Source of the DNA: Lyophyllum atratum
Lineage: Eukaryota > Basidiomycota > Agaricomycetes > Agaricales > Lyophyllaceae
Assembly: GCA_014905825.1 (NCBI GenBank)
Contig: JACGCN010000007.1
Coordinates: 558,001 to 622,000 of the forward strand
Direction: 5' to 3'
Length of the DNA stretch: 64,000 nt
The translations under genes and the position numbers were made by a program. Shown piece by piece: positions 1 through 10,713 of this stretch. Position 1 is the first letter of the stretch; every line of letters begins with the position of its first letter. Under the pieces are notes generated by a model. That model made no database searches, was not told the origin of the DNA, and saw only the letters and a list, made by a program, of their open reading frames with translations.

Positions 1-430
1 GTCGTTTTGTTGGGAAGTCCGCACGAATCCTGAAGCTGCTTGGGCTCCAGTCAGAGACAAGGCTAAATTAGCATTGGCAAACGGTTCTGAGCGGGCACAT
101 GCGACTCGAGACAAAGGATTGCTCGCAAGGAAGCCTTCATCGATGGTTGTTCCAGTGCCCTAATAAGGGCGGAGTCAGGGCAGACATAAAGAACGGAAGA
201 ACGACTGAGGAGGGGACTATGCACTTAGGGCAAACCAAGGGCAGACAAGGTGTGGTGACAAGTCCTATTATTGGCAACGCCATCAGTTGTCACCGGATCA
301 GGCTGAAGTTCTTGATGGCTTTGACGCTCACAATTTGCAGGCGCCTATTGATATCCGTCAAACACGGCACAGACATGCTGGAATTGGTTGGTTTGCCTTC
401 TTTCCCTTTACCGCTAGGACCAGGGCGAAA
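1..430. other. Left edge, no gene recognised
   Basis: No frame gives a recognisable protein. The open stretch that enters the first gene has no ATG before position 431, so this piece is read as the 5' flank of the membrane-protein gene. Confidence 0.4.
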
Positions 431-3400
431 ATGTCCTACGCACACTATAAGGATCATGACTCCAAGAACGAGAACGACGACCGAGGCTCGCAACGCGAAG
501 AACGACCAACAATTGTCACTATCCCCCGCTCCGAGTCCAAGTCCCCTCGTCCCCGTAGCCGCTCGCCTCGCATTCACGTCACAGAAGGGCGGCAGCAGCC
601 TGACATTCATGTGCCGGATGGACCACAGCAGCGTCACACCTATATTCCCTCCACTTCATCATTTTCCCGGGAGCGCGCTTCTCGCCAACAACAGCCGATG
701 ATAATTCAGCAACCATCCTATTACTCGACGCCATATAATCCTCCCATTATCATTCAAAGTCAACCAGGTCGTCATGGCGCGCATTCTAATCCTCCGATCA
801 TCATTCCGAGTCAACAATATGATCAACAGTATTATCACCGCCCCCAACAATCGTACAATGCGCCTGGGCAACCCATTTACAGTTACAATGCTTCTGGTCA
901 GCCCCAGCAGTCATATAACCCTCCTCAAACAGCAATCATCCGACCACCAACGCATCACGGGCACCGTCGCTATAAAGAAGACAAGTCTTCCGAGGAGTCC
1001 GTATCACAGGAAATTCCAGAAGTCGCGTCCACCTTTGTAGCGGTGGACCCGTTCCGGTCCAGTGGCAAAGCGAGCATAATCAACTCCTCTCTCCCGTTAG
1101 CCCAAGCCTACGACCAACATCCAACTAGCTCTACGTCCCACCACGTTGTTTATCCCTACTCACGCCGCCGCACTGTTTGCTTTGCCCTGCTTTTTGACTT
1201 CTTTGCGTTGCTCTTCACGTTTTTCTTCGATACTCTACCTCGCCAACTCTACCTGCATTTCCTTCTCCGCTTGCCCAGTTTCTACTTCTCTCGCGTTGCG
1301 CGTATCTTCGAAGAAGCCGAGATGACAATGCCGGAGATCCAAGGCATGGCGCTTCAAGGAATGGAACCGATGAGTTTACAGCAGCTACCGTGGACGAGCC
1401 CATCCAGCGCAAATCTGAAATCGACTTGGGAAGCGTTCATCGATTCATTGCTGAGGGAATGGAAGACTCTTAATATTGTCTCTGTTCTATTGTTGTCGTG
1501 AGTCGGCTAATTTTTTGGTGTGTACCCATCATCTCACATCCCCCTTCAGCGCCATTCTCACAATCTTACAGATCGAAAGTGCTGCTGCGGACCCAGTCAC
1601 GCGGAATGCCGCCCTGTTCTCCCTCATATGTGCACTGATGAGCCTACTCTATGGATGTATCTACATAATACGCTTTTCAAGCATGCGAAAAGCTTATAAG
1701 GCTCTGGAATGGGCTCAAGTGCGTGGATCCACCGACGTCTCCATTTTTGTTCACTAATGTGCATTTCATGTAGGAGGCTCAAAAGACAAAAACCTTCATC
1801 CGGTGGAACGTATGGGTGCTTCTCGCAATGCCTGCAACATGGCTTGCATGGTAAGTACATCTTTAACGCCATCATTATACCCAGCCTGACATTTATGGCC
1901 TGGCTTCAGGTCGATCGTGCTCTACATTGCTTGCATCATGGCCTTTGTCTGGCGAACAGGCGCGGCAGGATCACAAGTGTCGCCAAACCTGACTCCTCGC
2001 GCCGAGCTTGGTATTCGTATCGCAATTTCCGTCGTTCTCGGATTGGGAGTTCTCTACTTCACACTCATTCTGAATACTCTCCGTCGATATGGTAATTCCA
2101 TGGATCAGAACTTTAAGCTAATGCTGGAAAGACTGGTGGTGGAGAAAAAGGAAGAACGGCACTACCATCAGGTGGGCTATGTGCGGCAGATTCAACACTA
2201 CGGCCACACCGGGAGCCCTCCAACGCATTACCCGGATTCTATGAGATACTCAGCTCCACCTGGCGTTCCACCCGCATGGTATGGCTTACATGGCGATCCC
2301 TCATTCGGCAATCCGCCGCATAGCAAGCCGCCATCAGTATATTCCAGCACGGCATCGTTATTGAAGACGACGAAGGTCATGGATCTGCGGTTCAACGATC
2401 GGGGAGGTTATCCCTTGCCCGAATATCTTGTTGATCGTGGCTTCAAACACGAGGATTGGGAGAGATTCATTTCTGTACGTGAGATTAGACTTCTATTCAT
2501 ACTCATATTCAATATTTCGTTGCGCAGGAAGAATCCCTTGCTTGGGATGGAACGGTTCCGCTCTCTGAGGGCAGACTATTCAGCTCAGCCCCCGAGTCAG
2601 CCATGAGACCCCAGGACAGCGCAGCCCGAGTCCTTGCACGATGGAACCAGGACTACTTTAACCCTCGAAGAACTATGGGGCTCCTCTGCCACGAGTACGC
2701 GGACCTGGCCCCCTACTCCCCGACATTTGCCATCTACCTTGTGGATATCACGGCTATTGGCAACCAACCATTTATCCTGGCGGACCGGTTCGGTCCTGTC
2801 CCCGCAGGGTTGGACCGAATTGATATCTTCGACCAACCTGGCCAGGGGGAGTCAAGGAGGAGGATCCTTGGAAGGACATCAATCTTCTCTGCGCAGAACC
2901 CAGTTGATGGGCGGGTCCACTTTGGAGGTCGGGATCCTCAGCGTTCAGGTCGAAGCCGTTCTCGTTCCCGCAGCCCGTCGCGCAGGAGTCGATCGCCTCG
3001 TCCCTATTGGGGAACAGCAACTCCTGGACCTTCTCGTCACGCTCGTCACTGGAAAGGCTCTACGAAACACCACTCCAAATCATACACTTCCGCTCCGGTG
3101 GTACCACAAGGGTGGCCACAATACCCAGCTACTCAATATTACCCCACTGACATCCCAGGAGTCGTCTACCGCGGCCGATCACGAACTAGGTCCCCGTCGC
3201 CACCACCAGATCTTACCAAGCGTCCACGGTCCCCTCATACAAAGAGAGGACGACATTCCACGGAGCCTCAAATTATACCCCGGTCGCAGTCGAGAAAGTA
3301 CGCATCTAGGTCCTCAAGTGCTATGTTTGACTCTGACCTATTGATTCTCCCTCCGCCGAACAGCTCCTTAGATGAACACGCGCCCAGTACAGGCGCGGAG

Positions 3401-4156
3401 GGGCGTATAAGGACGCAAGACCTCATTGGCCCCTTTTTTATTCCCACTTCACCACGCAAATCCCCTGAAAGCTTTTCTAGGCTCAGACCAACTTCAGAAC
3501 CATTTGACCCCGAAGTACTTGCGGCCCCCCAACCCATCACTGATAATGCATGGTTCCGATACGCCACTAAAAAGCATGTCAAAACTCCAGAACCGGAGGA
3601 TGCACCGTCAACCTCTCGTGAAGTTCCCGACGACTTGCGCCGTCGGTCCTCCTCGGAGTCCTTCAAGTCCGTCCCCGAGAGGCGATCCCGAAGCAGCTCT
3701 TCTTCGAGGTCCGCTTCTGCTACTCCACGCCTTCCTTTGGATACGAGTGAGCGATACGCGGAAGAGTTGGACCCTGAGAGTTCAGAGATCGGAGAGGTCG
3801 ACCATCAGCAGACCTCTGGCACATCCGTTATTGCTCCTCATCGCGGCCGTGACCGCGACCGCAAGCCGCAGTCGTGGAGGTCTGTTGATTCAGGGTCTCG
3901 GCAAGCCGAGGCTCCTGGAGTACACTGGTCGTCGTCGAACCAGCATCGTGTGTATAGCCCTGCAGGCAGTGTCCCCTCCGGCGCACAGACTCCCTCTCGG
4001 CATGCTACCTGCGACGCTACCGCGGTAACAGTCCCCGCACCATCTCCAATCCTGGAATCACGACTTGACGGGCCTTGGACGAGAGATCGTTCATCGCTGC
4101 AAACCATATTTGCACCACCGTTTGATAACGACTTGGAAAGAAGGGACGCTTCCTGA
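431..4156 (+). CDS. Multi-pass membrane protein with a long Arg/Ser-rich C-terminal tail
   Basis: Five exons are proposed: 431-1497, 1550-1718, 1774-1850, 1910-2474 and 2528-4156. All four junctions keep the frame and give 1168 residues. The ATG at 431 follows a purine-rich context and is the first ATG in frame. Residues 1-230 are Pro/Gln/Tyr-rich and disordered. Four to five hydrophobic segments follow, around residues 240-480, including LFSLICALMSLLYGCIYII and LGIRIAISVVLGLGVLYF. The region after them is polar, and the last 500 residues are rich in RSRSRS, RSPSP and SRSS stretches. The membrane core resembles uncharacterised basidiomycete proteins; I know no function. RS repeats are usual in splicing factors and odd on a membrane protein. 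A wrong join at 2474/2528 fusing two genes is possible, but no stop, ATG context or long gap separates them. Confidence 0.75.
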
Positions 4157-4503
4157 ACTTTTTTGTTGTTAAGTTGTAATAATATCATTTGGATCTAAAG
4201 TAGAGCCCTTTTGGACATTTGTAGCTCATGATGTTGATACCATACAGTGCCAAGATGGCATGGGTTCGACAAGACATAATGCAGGACAGATCGAGTTGAA
4301 GAACCAGTGGAGCCAGTAACCTTCCGACCCCGCCCAATTCGGTCCTCGTGTTTGGCATAGGCTCCCAAGTCAAATATTTCACCGAAATCATGAATTTCTT
4401 TTGATAATGAGTCTCTACACCTCTTCCTATGCACGATCGCCAGTAATAAAACAACGACTCTAAAGATATCAATACGATAACTCTATGACGATACCAATGA
4501 AGG

Positions 4504-6452
4504 CTAAAACAACTTCCCAGGTGAAAACCAATGCCTAGTCGGACCAAATCGTGATATTTTCCAGCGGCTTTCTCCTTCTTTCTGCGTCTCTGGTTGCGGA
4601 GCCCCTTCAACTGTCTGGCTTAAGCCTGGTGCTGTCTGCACTGGCTGAAGGTTACAAGTTTGTGATGGCCACGAGTCGCCGGACGTGCGGTGTTGGCAAG
4701 GGGAGTCTTTAGGTGCGGACGACGAAAAGAGCGATGGCCGGGAGAAGAACTTCATGGGGTTGAACATGACTTTGTTGTCGTGGTTTTCAGGTGATAATTC
4801 CGACTCGGCTGAAGAGCGCGAATACTGTGCCGGTCCGCCAAATGTGTTGAGAGAGAGGGAGAGGGTGGTCGATCTTGCGAAGGTGATCTCGGAAGTGTAA
4901 TCAGACTCGGAGTCTGTCGATGGTAAGGACGAAATATGCGTTTCAGGGGATGCCCACGAAGAAGCTGCGCTGCCCCCGACCGTCGTGGAATACGAGTCGT
5001 TGGGCTCATGCATCCATGTATCTGACGCAGGACCTGGACTTCTGGGGAATTGAGAGGCATGGGTAGGCGCTTTTAACCGCTCCCCGGTATCCATTGCTGA
5101 TAGTCCTGTAGATGTCGATCCCAATTCCGGCTGCTGTTCGTAGATGTCCTCCATGGTCAATTCCCCCATCCGAACATTCCCAAAGGTCCTGTCGGCAGGA
5201 GTAGACGGGGAGGTCGAATAAGAATAATAGGAAGAATCGGAAGAATCCCAAGAGTCCTGCCTGTCCAACTGCATCTCATTTGGATCGAGAATTCCTGGGT
5301 CTGTCGGCTGATAGGAGAAGGCACGAGCACCTGGGTCAGGAGCCGTGGGGTTTGTGACGTTGACTTCTGAGCAGGAGTCTTCGCTCCAGAAGGACTTCAT
5401 CCCTTCTACGGGAGCGGCTTTGTGCTCATCCTCGATGGCGATACAGGAGACCCGTTCGACGTCCATCCGAGCCTCCCACGCACACCGAGCCTGGCTGCCC
5501 TCAAAGACGACATCGGCTGCATAGATGCTGGTAACGTCCTCCATTTGCTGGCGTAGCTCTGCCAGGGTGATTCTCTGTCTCCAGTCGACATGGAGCATCT
5601 GGACGAGGATATCATTGATTTCGAGCGATACGGGGAGAACGGACGGGAAAAATGTCAGGGGATTGCGGAGATAGGCCTGGAATGTCAGGTCCTCGGTTGT
5701 CGCTGTCCTCCATGGATTCCTTCCGGTCGCTAGGTTAAGGAGGATGATCCCCAGGGACCAGATATCGTTGGACATCGGGGAGTAGCTTCCTTCAAGTGCG
5801 AAAGCCCCTCCTTGGCATTCTAGTTGTGCAGAAGACCGGTCAGCCCTTGACCCCCTAGTCTTCATTGAAGATGTAGCTCACCTGGACTCATATGGTAGAT
5901 GCTCCCTGTGTGTAACTCTTCACTCATCTTCTCGGTAGTAGCGAGCCCGAAGTCGGTAATCGCAACGCGACAACCACTTTCAAAGCAGAGAACATTCTCT
6001 GGCTTCAAATCTCGATGATATATCCCGAGGGAATGGCAATACTCGACAGCGTCGACTAGCTGAAGGAATACGTGCCTTATGAGCAAGTCGTTGCCGAGAT
6101 AACGGGAATGATTCAATATCTGCGTGAAGAGATCTTGGTCGGGGGTGTAATCCATGATGATATAGGTATAGTCGTAGTCCTCGATGACGCGGTGAAGAGT
6201 GACGACACCGGGATGAGCGCAGGAGATCTGGTGAAGAGCAATCTCGCGTATGTGAAACTGCCGGCGTATTGGTGGCTGTTCTTTGGAATGCAGGAGGCAT
6301 TTCACAGCATAGGAGTGCGGGTTGGTGACATTTGTCTCCACTGCGCGATAAACGATGCCGTAGCCCCCCACGCCCAATACCTCAACGAATTCAAGAGAGT
6401 CGTGGTCGATACGCTTCCCGAGTTGTAGTCGAGGAGGAGTCTTCGACGACAT
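4504..6452 (-). CDS. Ser/Thr protein kinase, Ran1/Ksp1/Vhs1-like
   Basis: Two exons, 6452-5882 and 5819-4504, with a 62-nt intron, give 628 residues. The kinase domain fills roughly residues 18-290. Visible motifs are the glycine loop GVGGYGIVY (27-35), the ATP-binding lysine in YAVK (K51), the catalytic loop YHRDLKPEN (145-153), DFG (167-169) and SPE (189-191). The SPE glutamate codon is completed across the intron, which fixes the junction. All residues needed for catalysis are present. The remaining 330 residues are Ser/Pro-rich, acidic and disordered. This is the layout of the fungal Ran1/Pat1, Sks1/Vhs1 and Ksp1 group, which act in nutrient sensing and the meiosis/growth decision; the exact orthologue is not certain. 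The ATG at 6452 lies just ahead of the kinase domain; an ATG further upstream in frame (6647) is possible but less likely. Confidence 0.9.
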
Positions 6453-7370
6453 CAGGTAGAAACCTGGCGAGGAAGGCGGTAAGTGCATGCAACAACGAGG
6501 GCATGGTGCGGGATAAGAAGTTTGAGACAGCGGAAGTGGTTCGTACCTGCTTGATAGGCACGAGTAACCGAAAATCTGGAAGTCACTCACAAGGACAATA
6601 TTCAGCAATGTTCTTCGGGATGGTTTGCGGAAGGGAGAGCAGCGCATTCAATCGTGTATTTAACACCTGATAACTGGTATGTCTCATTGTCAAAAGCTCC
6701 TCTCCATCCGCTATGTATAGACATTTTACTGCCCCCTTCCGTGATTAGCGATGCTATTGGAAAGGGATTCACTGAGAGCGAATGTGCGATGACTTGCATT
6801 GACGGATTTGGTTCGCGTTCGAGTTGCAAATGTGATCGACGATCGAGATATTGACTCAATTCAAAATGCGGGGTACTGCCATTTGTAATTATGGCCTGCC
6901 GGAACCTTGGAGGGCCACAAGTATGTCGACCACCAGTGCATCCGTGCTTGCGCAGGGAACACGCTGCCCATGAGTTTGCGGTAGCTCTATGCTCTTGTGC
7001 GGCAGTGTCTCTGAAGTAAAAATTTACAGACCCTTTTAACGCACCCTGACTGTCGCCGACTATGATTCATCTAAAGATAGCTCACCACCCCATTTTGGAT
7101 TCATATTTTTAGTTCCGAGCTTTCCACGCGATTCCACTTCCATCATCGCAATTTCTCCCTGATTCTGGCTGGTTCTGCCTTAACCTAAGAACAATACTGA
7201 GCATTGTCACCTCTTTCTTGTTTCGGTCGGAATACCTCACTGTCCTGGAGCTTGAGAACCGGTCACATATACATAGTATCTATCAGTGTCCCATCAGTCT
7301 CTCAGGCGGTGTCTATGGTGTGTGCTGATCATCTCCTCCGTTCCACTTCCCTCACGGTTGTTTCTACCAG
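6453..7370. other. Intergenic, kinase 5' flank
   Basis: Nothing protein-like is seen on either strand. The segment next to 6452 should hold the kinase promoter. No clear TATA motif was picked out. Confidence 0.4.
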
Positions 7371-7595
7371 ATGTGTCAACAGAAATATATCGATTACACA
7401 TGTGGGTGCTCCAAGGACTCTGAATTTATCCAGTGCGCGGCAAGGCGAGGCACCCTTGTCAAGTGCTGGCCGGTACCCCGAGTTAAAGATAAGGACTCGA
7501 CAAATTATTGTCCGTCGCATCTTATCAAGCCTGCTAGTATGGGCATCGGTCTTGAGGACAAGCCTGCTAGTGTGGGCATCGGTCTTGAGGAATAG
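7371..7595 (+). CDS. Possible small cysteine-containing protein
   Basis: The 74-residue frame begins MCQQKYIDYTCGC and contains further cysteines in FIQC, VKCW and NYCPSH, a spacing seen in small uncharacterised basidiomycete proteins. The last 22 residues are two copies of an 11-residue unit (KPASMGIGLED and KPASVGIGLEE) made by a 33-bp tandem duplication. The ATG follows a pyrimidine tract and CAG, so an upstream exon could exist. TAG at 7593 ends the frame right after the second repeat. No signal peptide is evident. It may be a real small gene, or a decayed one. Confidence 0.35.
   Translation: MCQQKYIDYTCGCSKDSEFIQCAARRGTLVKCWPVPRVKDKDSTNYCPSHLIKPASMGIGLEDKPASVGIGLEE
7526..7591 (+). repeat. 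33-bp tandem duplication, two copies
   Basis: Positions 7526-7558 and 7559-7591 are the same 33 bases apart from one A/G change in the middle. The unit is a multiple of three, so it adds 11 residues to the small open frame without shifting it. Confidence 0.9.
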
Positions 7596-8949
7596 TTGTA
7601 AGTTGCATCAGCCCATGCAGTCTGAGGAAATTCTGGCTGACGCGTCCCAGGGATGTGAGCGACGACTACAGAGCACCATAGATAAACTTGACAACGGAAT
7701 ACAACTCCTCTTTGTTGTGTACCCTGTGGCAAGCATGGCAGTAGCAGGACACTTGGCACTCACCGCTATGCGTATGGCATTGAGCCCTACATGCACATGC
7801 CTGGAGACCACTTAAGTTGGACCGTTTTTTACACGTTGCTTTCGGTAAGTGTACAGCCTATATGTCGAAATGTTGGGTGCATTTCATTGTGAAGACTTTT
7901 ATTGGAAAGCAAACCTCGAAAATTATCTTTTAACATGGCCCTTCGCTGTAACTCTTCGGACTTTCGACTATAGTCACATTCATTCGGGTCCGAGTTTTTT
8001 GAGTGGGTGCTGCATTGAGATTTTGATGATCCAGCGCACTGCAGCCTATAACGTTTTGTCTATGTGTGTCTGAGTCACGATGCCAATGGCAGTAAAACAT
8101 CCAATCTGCATCCAATAGTGGTCAGTCAGCCACTATCAGTCCGCATATGCTTTTACTAACGTGTCCCATCTGGGGTTGAGTCAATCGTAGTGTCTCTTGA
8201 CCAGACATTTTCAGTCGCTCCTTCGAGTTGGTCGTATATGGTGTTTTACGAATCTTCTGCTGAGAATCGAAAGTAACCGGCCTATTGACCGGGTGCGAAC
8301 CACAACTGCCCTGAGCAGATTGCATCGCTAATGCAGATATTGAACGCGTGGTTACTTTGATCGATTGAGTCACCATCACACGCGAGGATTGGATTTTGAG
8401 CGTCTTGTTGACCTACACCGCAAAACCAAATGGGCCGTTGATTGAGGTTTTCAAGGAGTCCAGAAATCAGTGCCCGTGGATCATCAGTTGGCCAAGCTCG
8501 GAATCATCGATCTTGCTCAGGAGGAAACACAGATTGACATTGTTTTGATGTCTGATGTTTTTTGAACATAAGGTATACGCGCGTTCCCGGAACGTCTCTG
8601 GTCGGATGTCTTGTAAACCTTTTCGCGCGGGCATCTCCTGGGCACTTTCGTTACACATACTCTCGAGGAAATTAGCTAGCCATCCTTCGGCATTTGAACA
8701 CTCAACTCATGTACAGATTTTCTGATGTTCTCGCATGCTCCGCCCGTGCTTGATATTTCACTTACGAGCCTGCAGAATTGACATCCTGATCATGACCACA
8801 CTCGCATACCACCGGGCTCATAAAAAGGAAGTCGGCTTCTCGAATTGAGGGTATTTATCGCGGAATGTGGGACGAAAGAAAGGGGGGAAAATCGCATATT
8901 GTGGTAGATTATTACATTTCATATATACAGAAGCCATGGACACGCCAGC
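7596..8949. other. Intergenic, no gene recognised
   Basis: Only short, unrelated open stretches occur. A small inverted repeat sits at 8115-8136: seven bases, an 8-nt spacer, then the exact complement. It could be a hairpin or a relic of a transposon end, but no matching partner was found on the right side of the divergent pair. Confidence 0.4.
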
Positions 8950-10277
8950 CTACTCAACCTCCATCGCTTTCCTCTTCCGGGGGACTGTCTTCGTCACTGT
9001 CTTGCCCTGGACATTCCCCGCATGCGTGTTGACCGTCTTGATCCAGGGAACGACATCGCGGGGCTCGATGACAGTGTGACTCGTGTTGGCAGGGTCACCA
9101 TAGGCTTGAATGTCCTGCTGGTACATGTTGTTGAAAGCCCTGCTTCGTCGTTAGCAATGACAAGGTGGCTCCGGGCCCCAACTGACGTACCCGGCAATTT
9201 CGGTCGCATCTTTAAGCTTCGAACGCCACCCATCCAGTGTCTTGTCCACCCTCGGCCACCACTCGTTGTCGCTGAGGCTCTCATATTTAAGGACATGCCA
9301 ACGCTGAAAAAGACGGTCAGATAACGCAGTGCGAGGACTTAATGAGGCACGAACCAAAAATGCGATGCGGATGTAGTGTTGAGCAGTGGCCTTGACGGGC
9401 GTGTTGTTGACGATGGCGTGGGTAAGGTCTGCGATGTTTCGAGTTGGTGAATCGGGCTCGAGCGACGCCTTGATCTGTCCAGTGTCAGAAAAAGTAGCTG
9501 ATGGTTTGACTGAATACGAACCTTATCTTTCACAACATTCCGAAACGATGTCAATGTGGTCTTGATGACCGCGAGGATTGCCTTGACATGGGTTACTTCT
9601 TTCTCGGGCGGGAGGTCACGAACATTGAGTTCGCGCATTGCTTTCTATACGGTCATTGAGTTGCATGGCATGCACGAAAATCAAAACGGAGTATCGCTCA
9701 CCAGAATGTGCTCGGGGCCGTTACCACGGTATGATGTCGTGGTCGGCGAGAGGAGGTGCGCTTGTGTGTAGGACCGGATGCTTTTCTGAAGACAACAACA
9801 TGAACGAGGCAAGGGGAGAAAACTTCTGTCTACACACCTTAAGACCCTCGGACACTTGCCACTGTTCAATCTTTTGAGATTGTTTGACGATATCGCGCGT
9901 CTCGAGCACGGCTGCATAAAGCATCGCACTGCGTTCCTCCGCTGATGGATTCTACCAATTGAACGATCAGGTCTGAGAACCCAGACCAGTTAAATAATAC
10001 TTACCGAGCAGAACAGATCTAAATCGGATTCCGACTCGGCACTGAAGCGTTTCTGACGTTTGACCATGCGCCCGAAGTTGACGAGATTGTTGTTTGCCAA
10101 GGTCGGGTTGCCGTTGTAGACTGCACGAGCTGTCGTAGGAGGTTCGTCATCCGAGATGTCACCGTCAGTGCCACCACTGCTGGTCGACGTGCTGTTGTTC
10201 GAAACCAGGGTGTCGAGAAATGCCATCGCGGGGTCTTCATCAATGTCCTGGAGGGTCGGATCGATATTGGGGTCCAT
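8950..10277 (-). CDS. Unknown 338-aa protein, divergent partner of the transposase-like gene
   Basis: Seven exons fit without a stop: 10277-10005, 9951-9838, 9785-9702, 9644-9522, 9474-9355, 9303-9191 and 9139-8950. Introns are 47-57 nt; five of six are phase 0. The start MDPNIDPTLQD is acidic and Ser/Thr/Asp-rich up to about residue 90, where a basic stretch (GRMVKRQKRF) could be a nuclear signal. The middle is predicted helical. The C-terminal third has NEWWPRVDKTLDGWR and NNMYQQDIQAYGD, and the end is basic (KTVPRKRK). I recognise no domain. It is transcribed away from the transposase-like gene across 436 bp, so a shared promoter and joint function are plausible. An accessory DNA-binding or targeting factor for that protein is an inference only. 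Confidence 0.7.
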
Positions 10278-10713
10278 TGGAAAGGATTTGCTGTTCCATG
10301 GCGGCGGGAGGACGGGCTTTTAAGATATTCGTGAGGGCAAAGCGGCAGGCAATGGACAGACACACTTCAAGACGCGAGCCTTGGCCGCGATGGCTTTGGC
10401 CACCGCCGTTATCATTGTTTGTTTGTGCACGTGCCAGTCTTGTGCGCGTCAACACGCAGAGTCGAGATGGAATTTTGAACTTCAACGAGCACTGATTCCT
10501 TGAACGCCATCCATGAATCTGTCTGCTGTTCCAAATAACGAGTATTTGAGATTGTGACCTTCTTTTGAACTGGTGTCGATTGAATCCAGCTCTTCAAAGC
10601 TGTTGCCTGGGAGCATCCCCCAGCAATCAATCAGTGTATGGATCTTTTGTTCTCGGAAATCTGCTTATAATACCGCATCGGCTGTGGGCGATGGACATCC
10701 CCCTCCCAGTGAT
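10278..10713. promoter_or_regulatory. Shared divergent promoter region
   Basis: The 436 bp lie between the two start codons of the divergent pair and must carry both promoters. No specific core element could be assigned by eye. Confidence 0.45.

Noticed and set aside
8115..8136. Short inverted repeat containing CACTA as a transposon end
   Set aside because: No counterpart was found to the right of 14995, and it lies 800 bp from the nearest gene of the pair.
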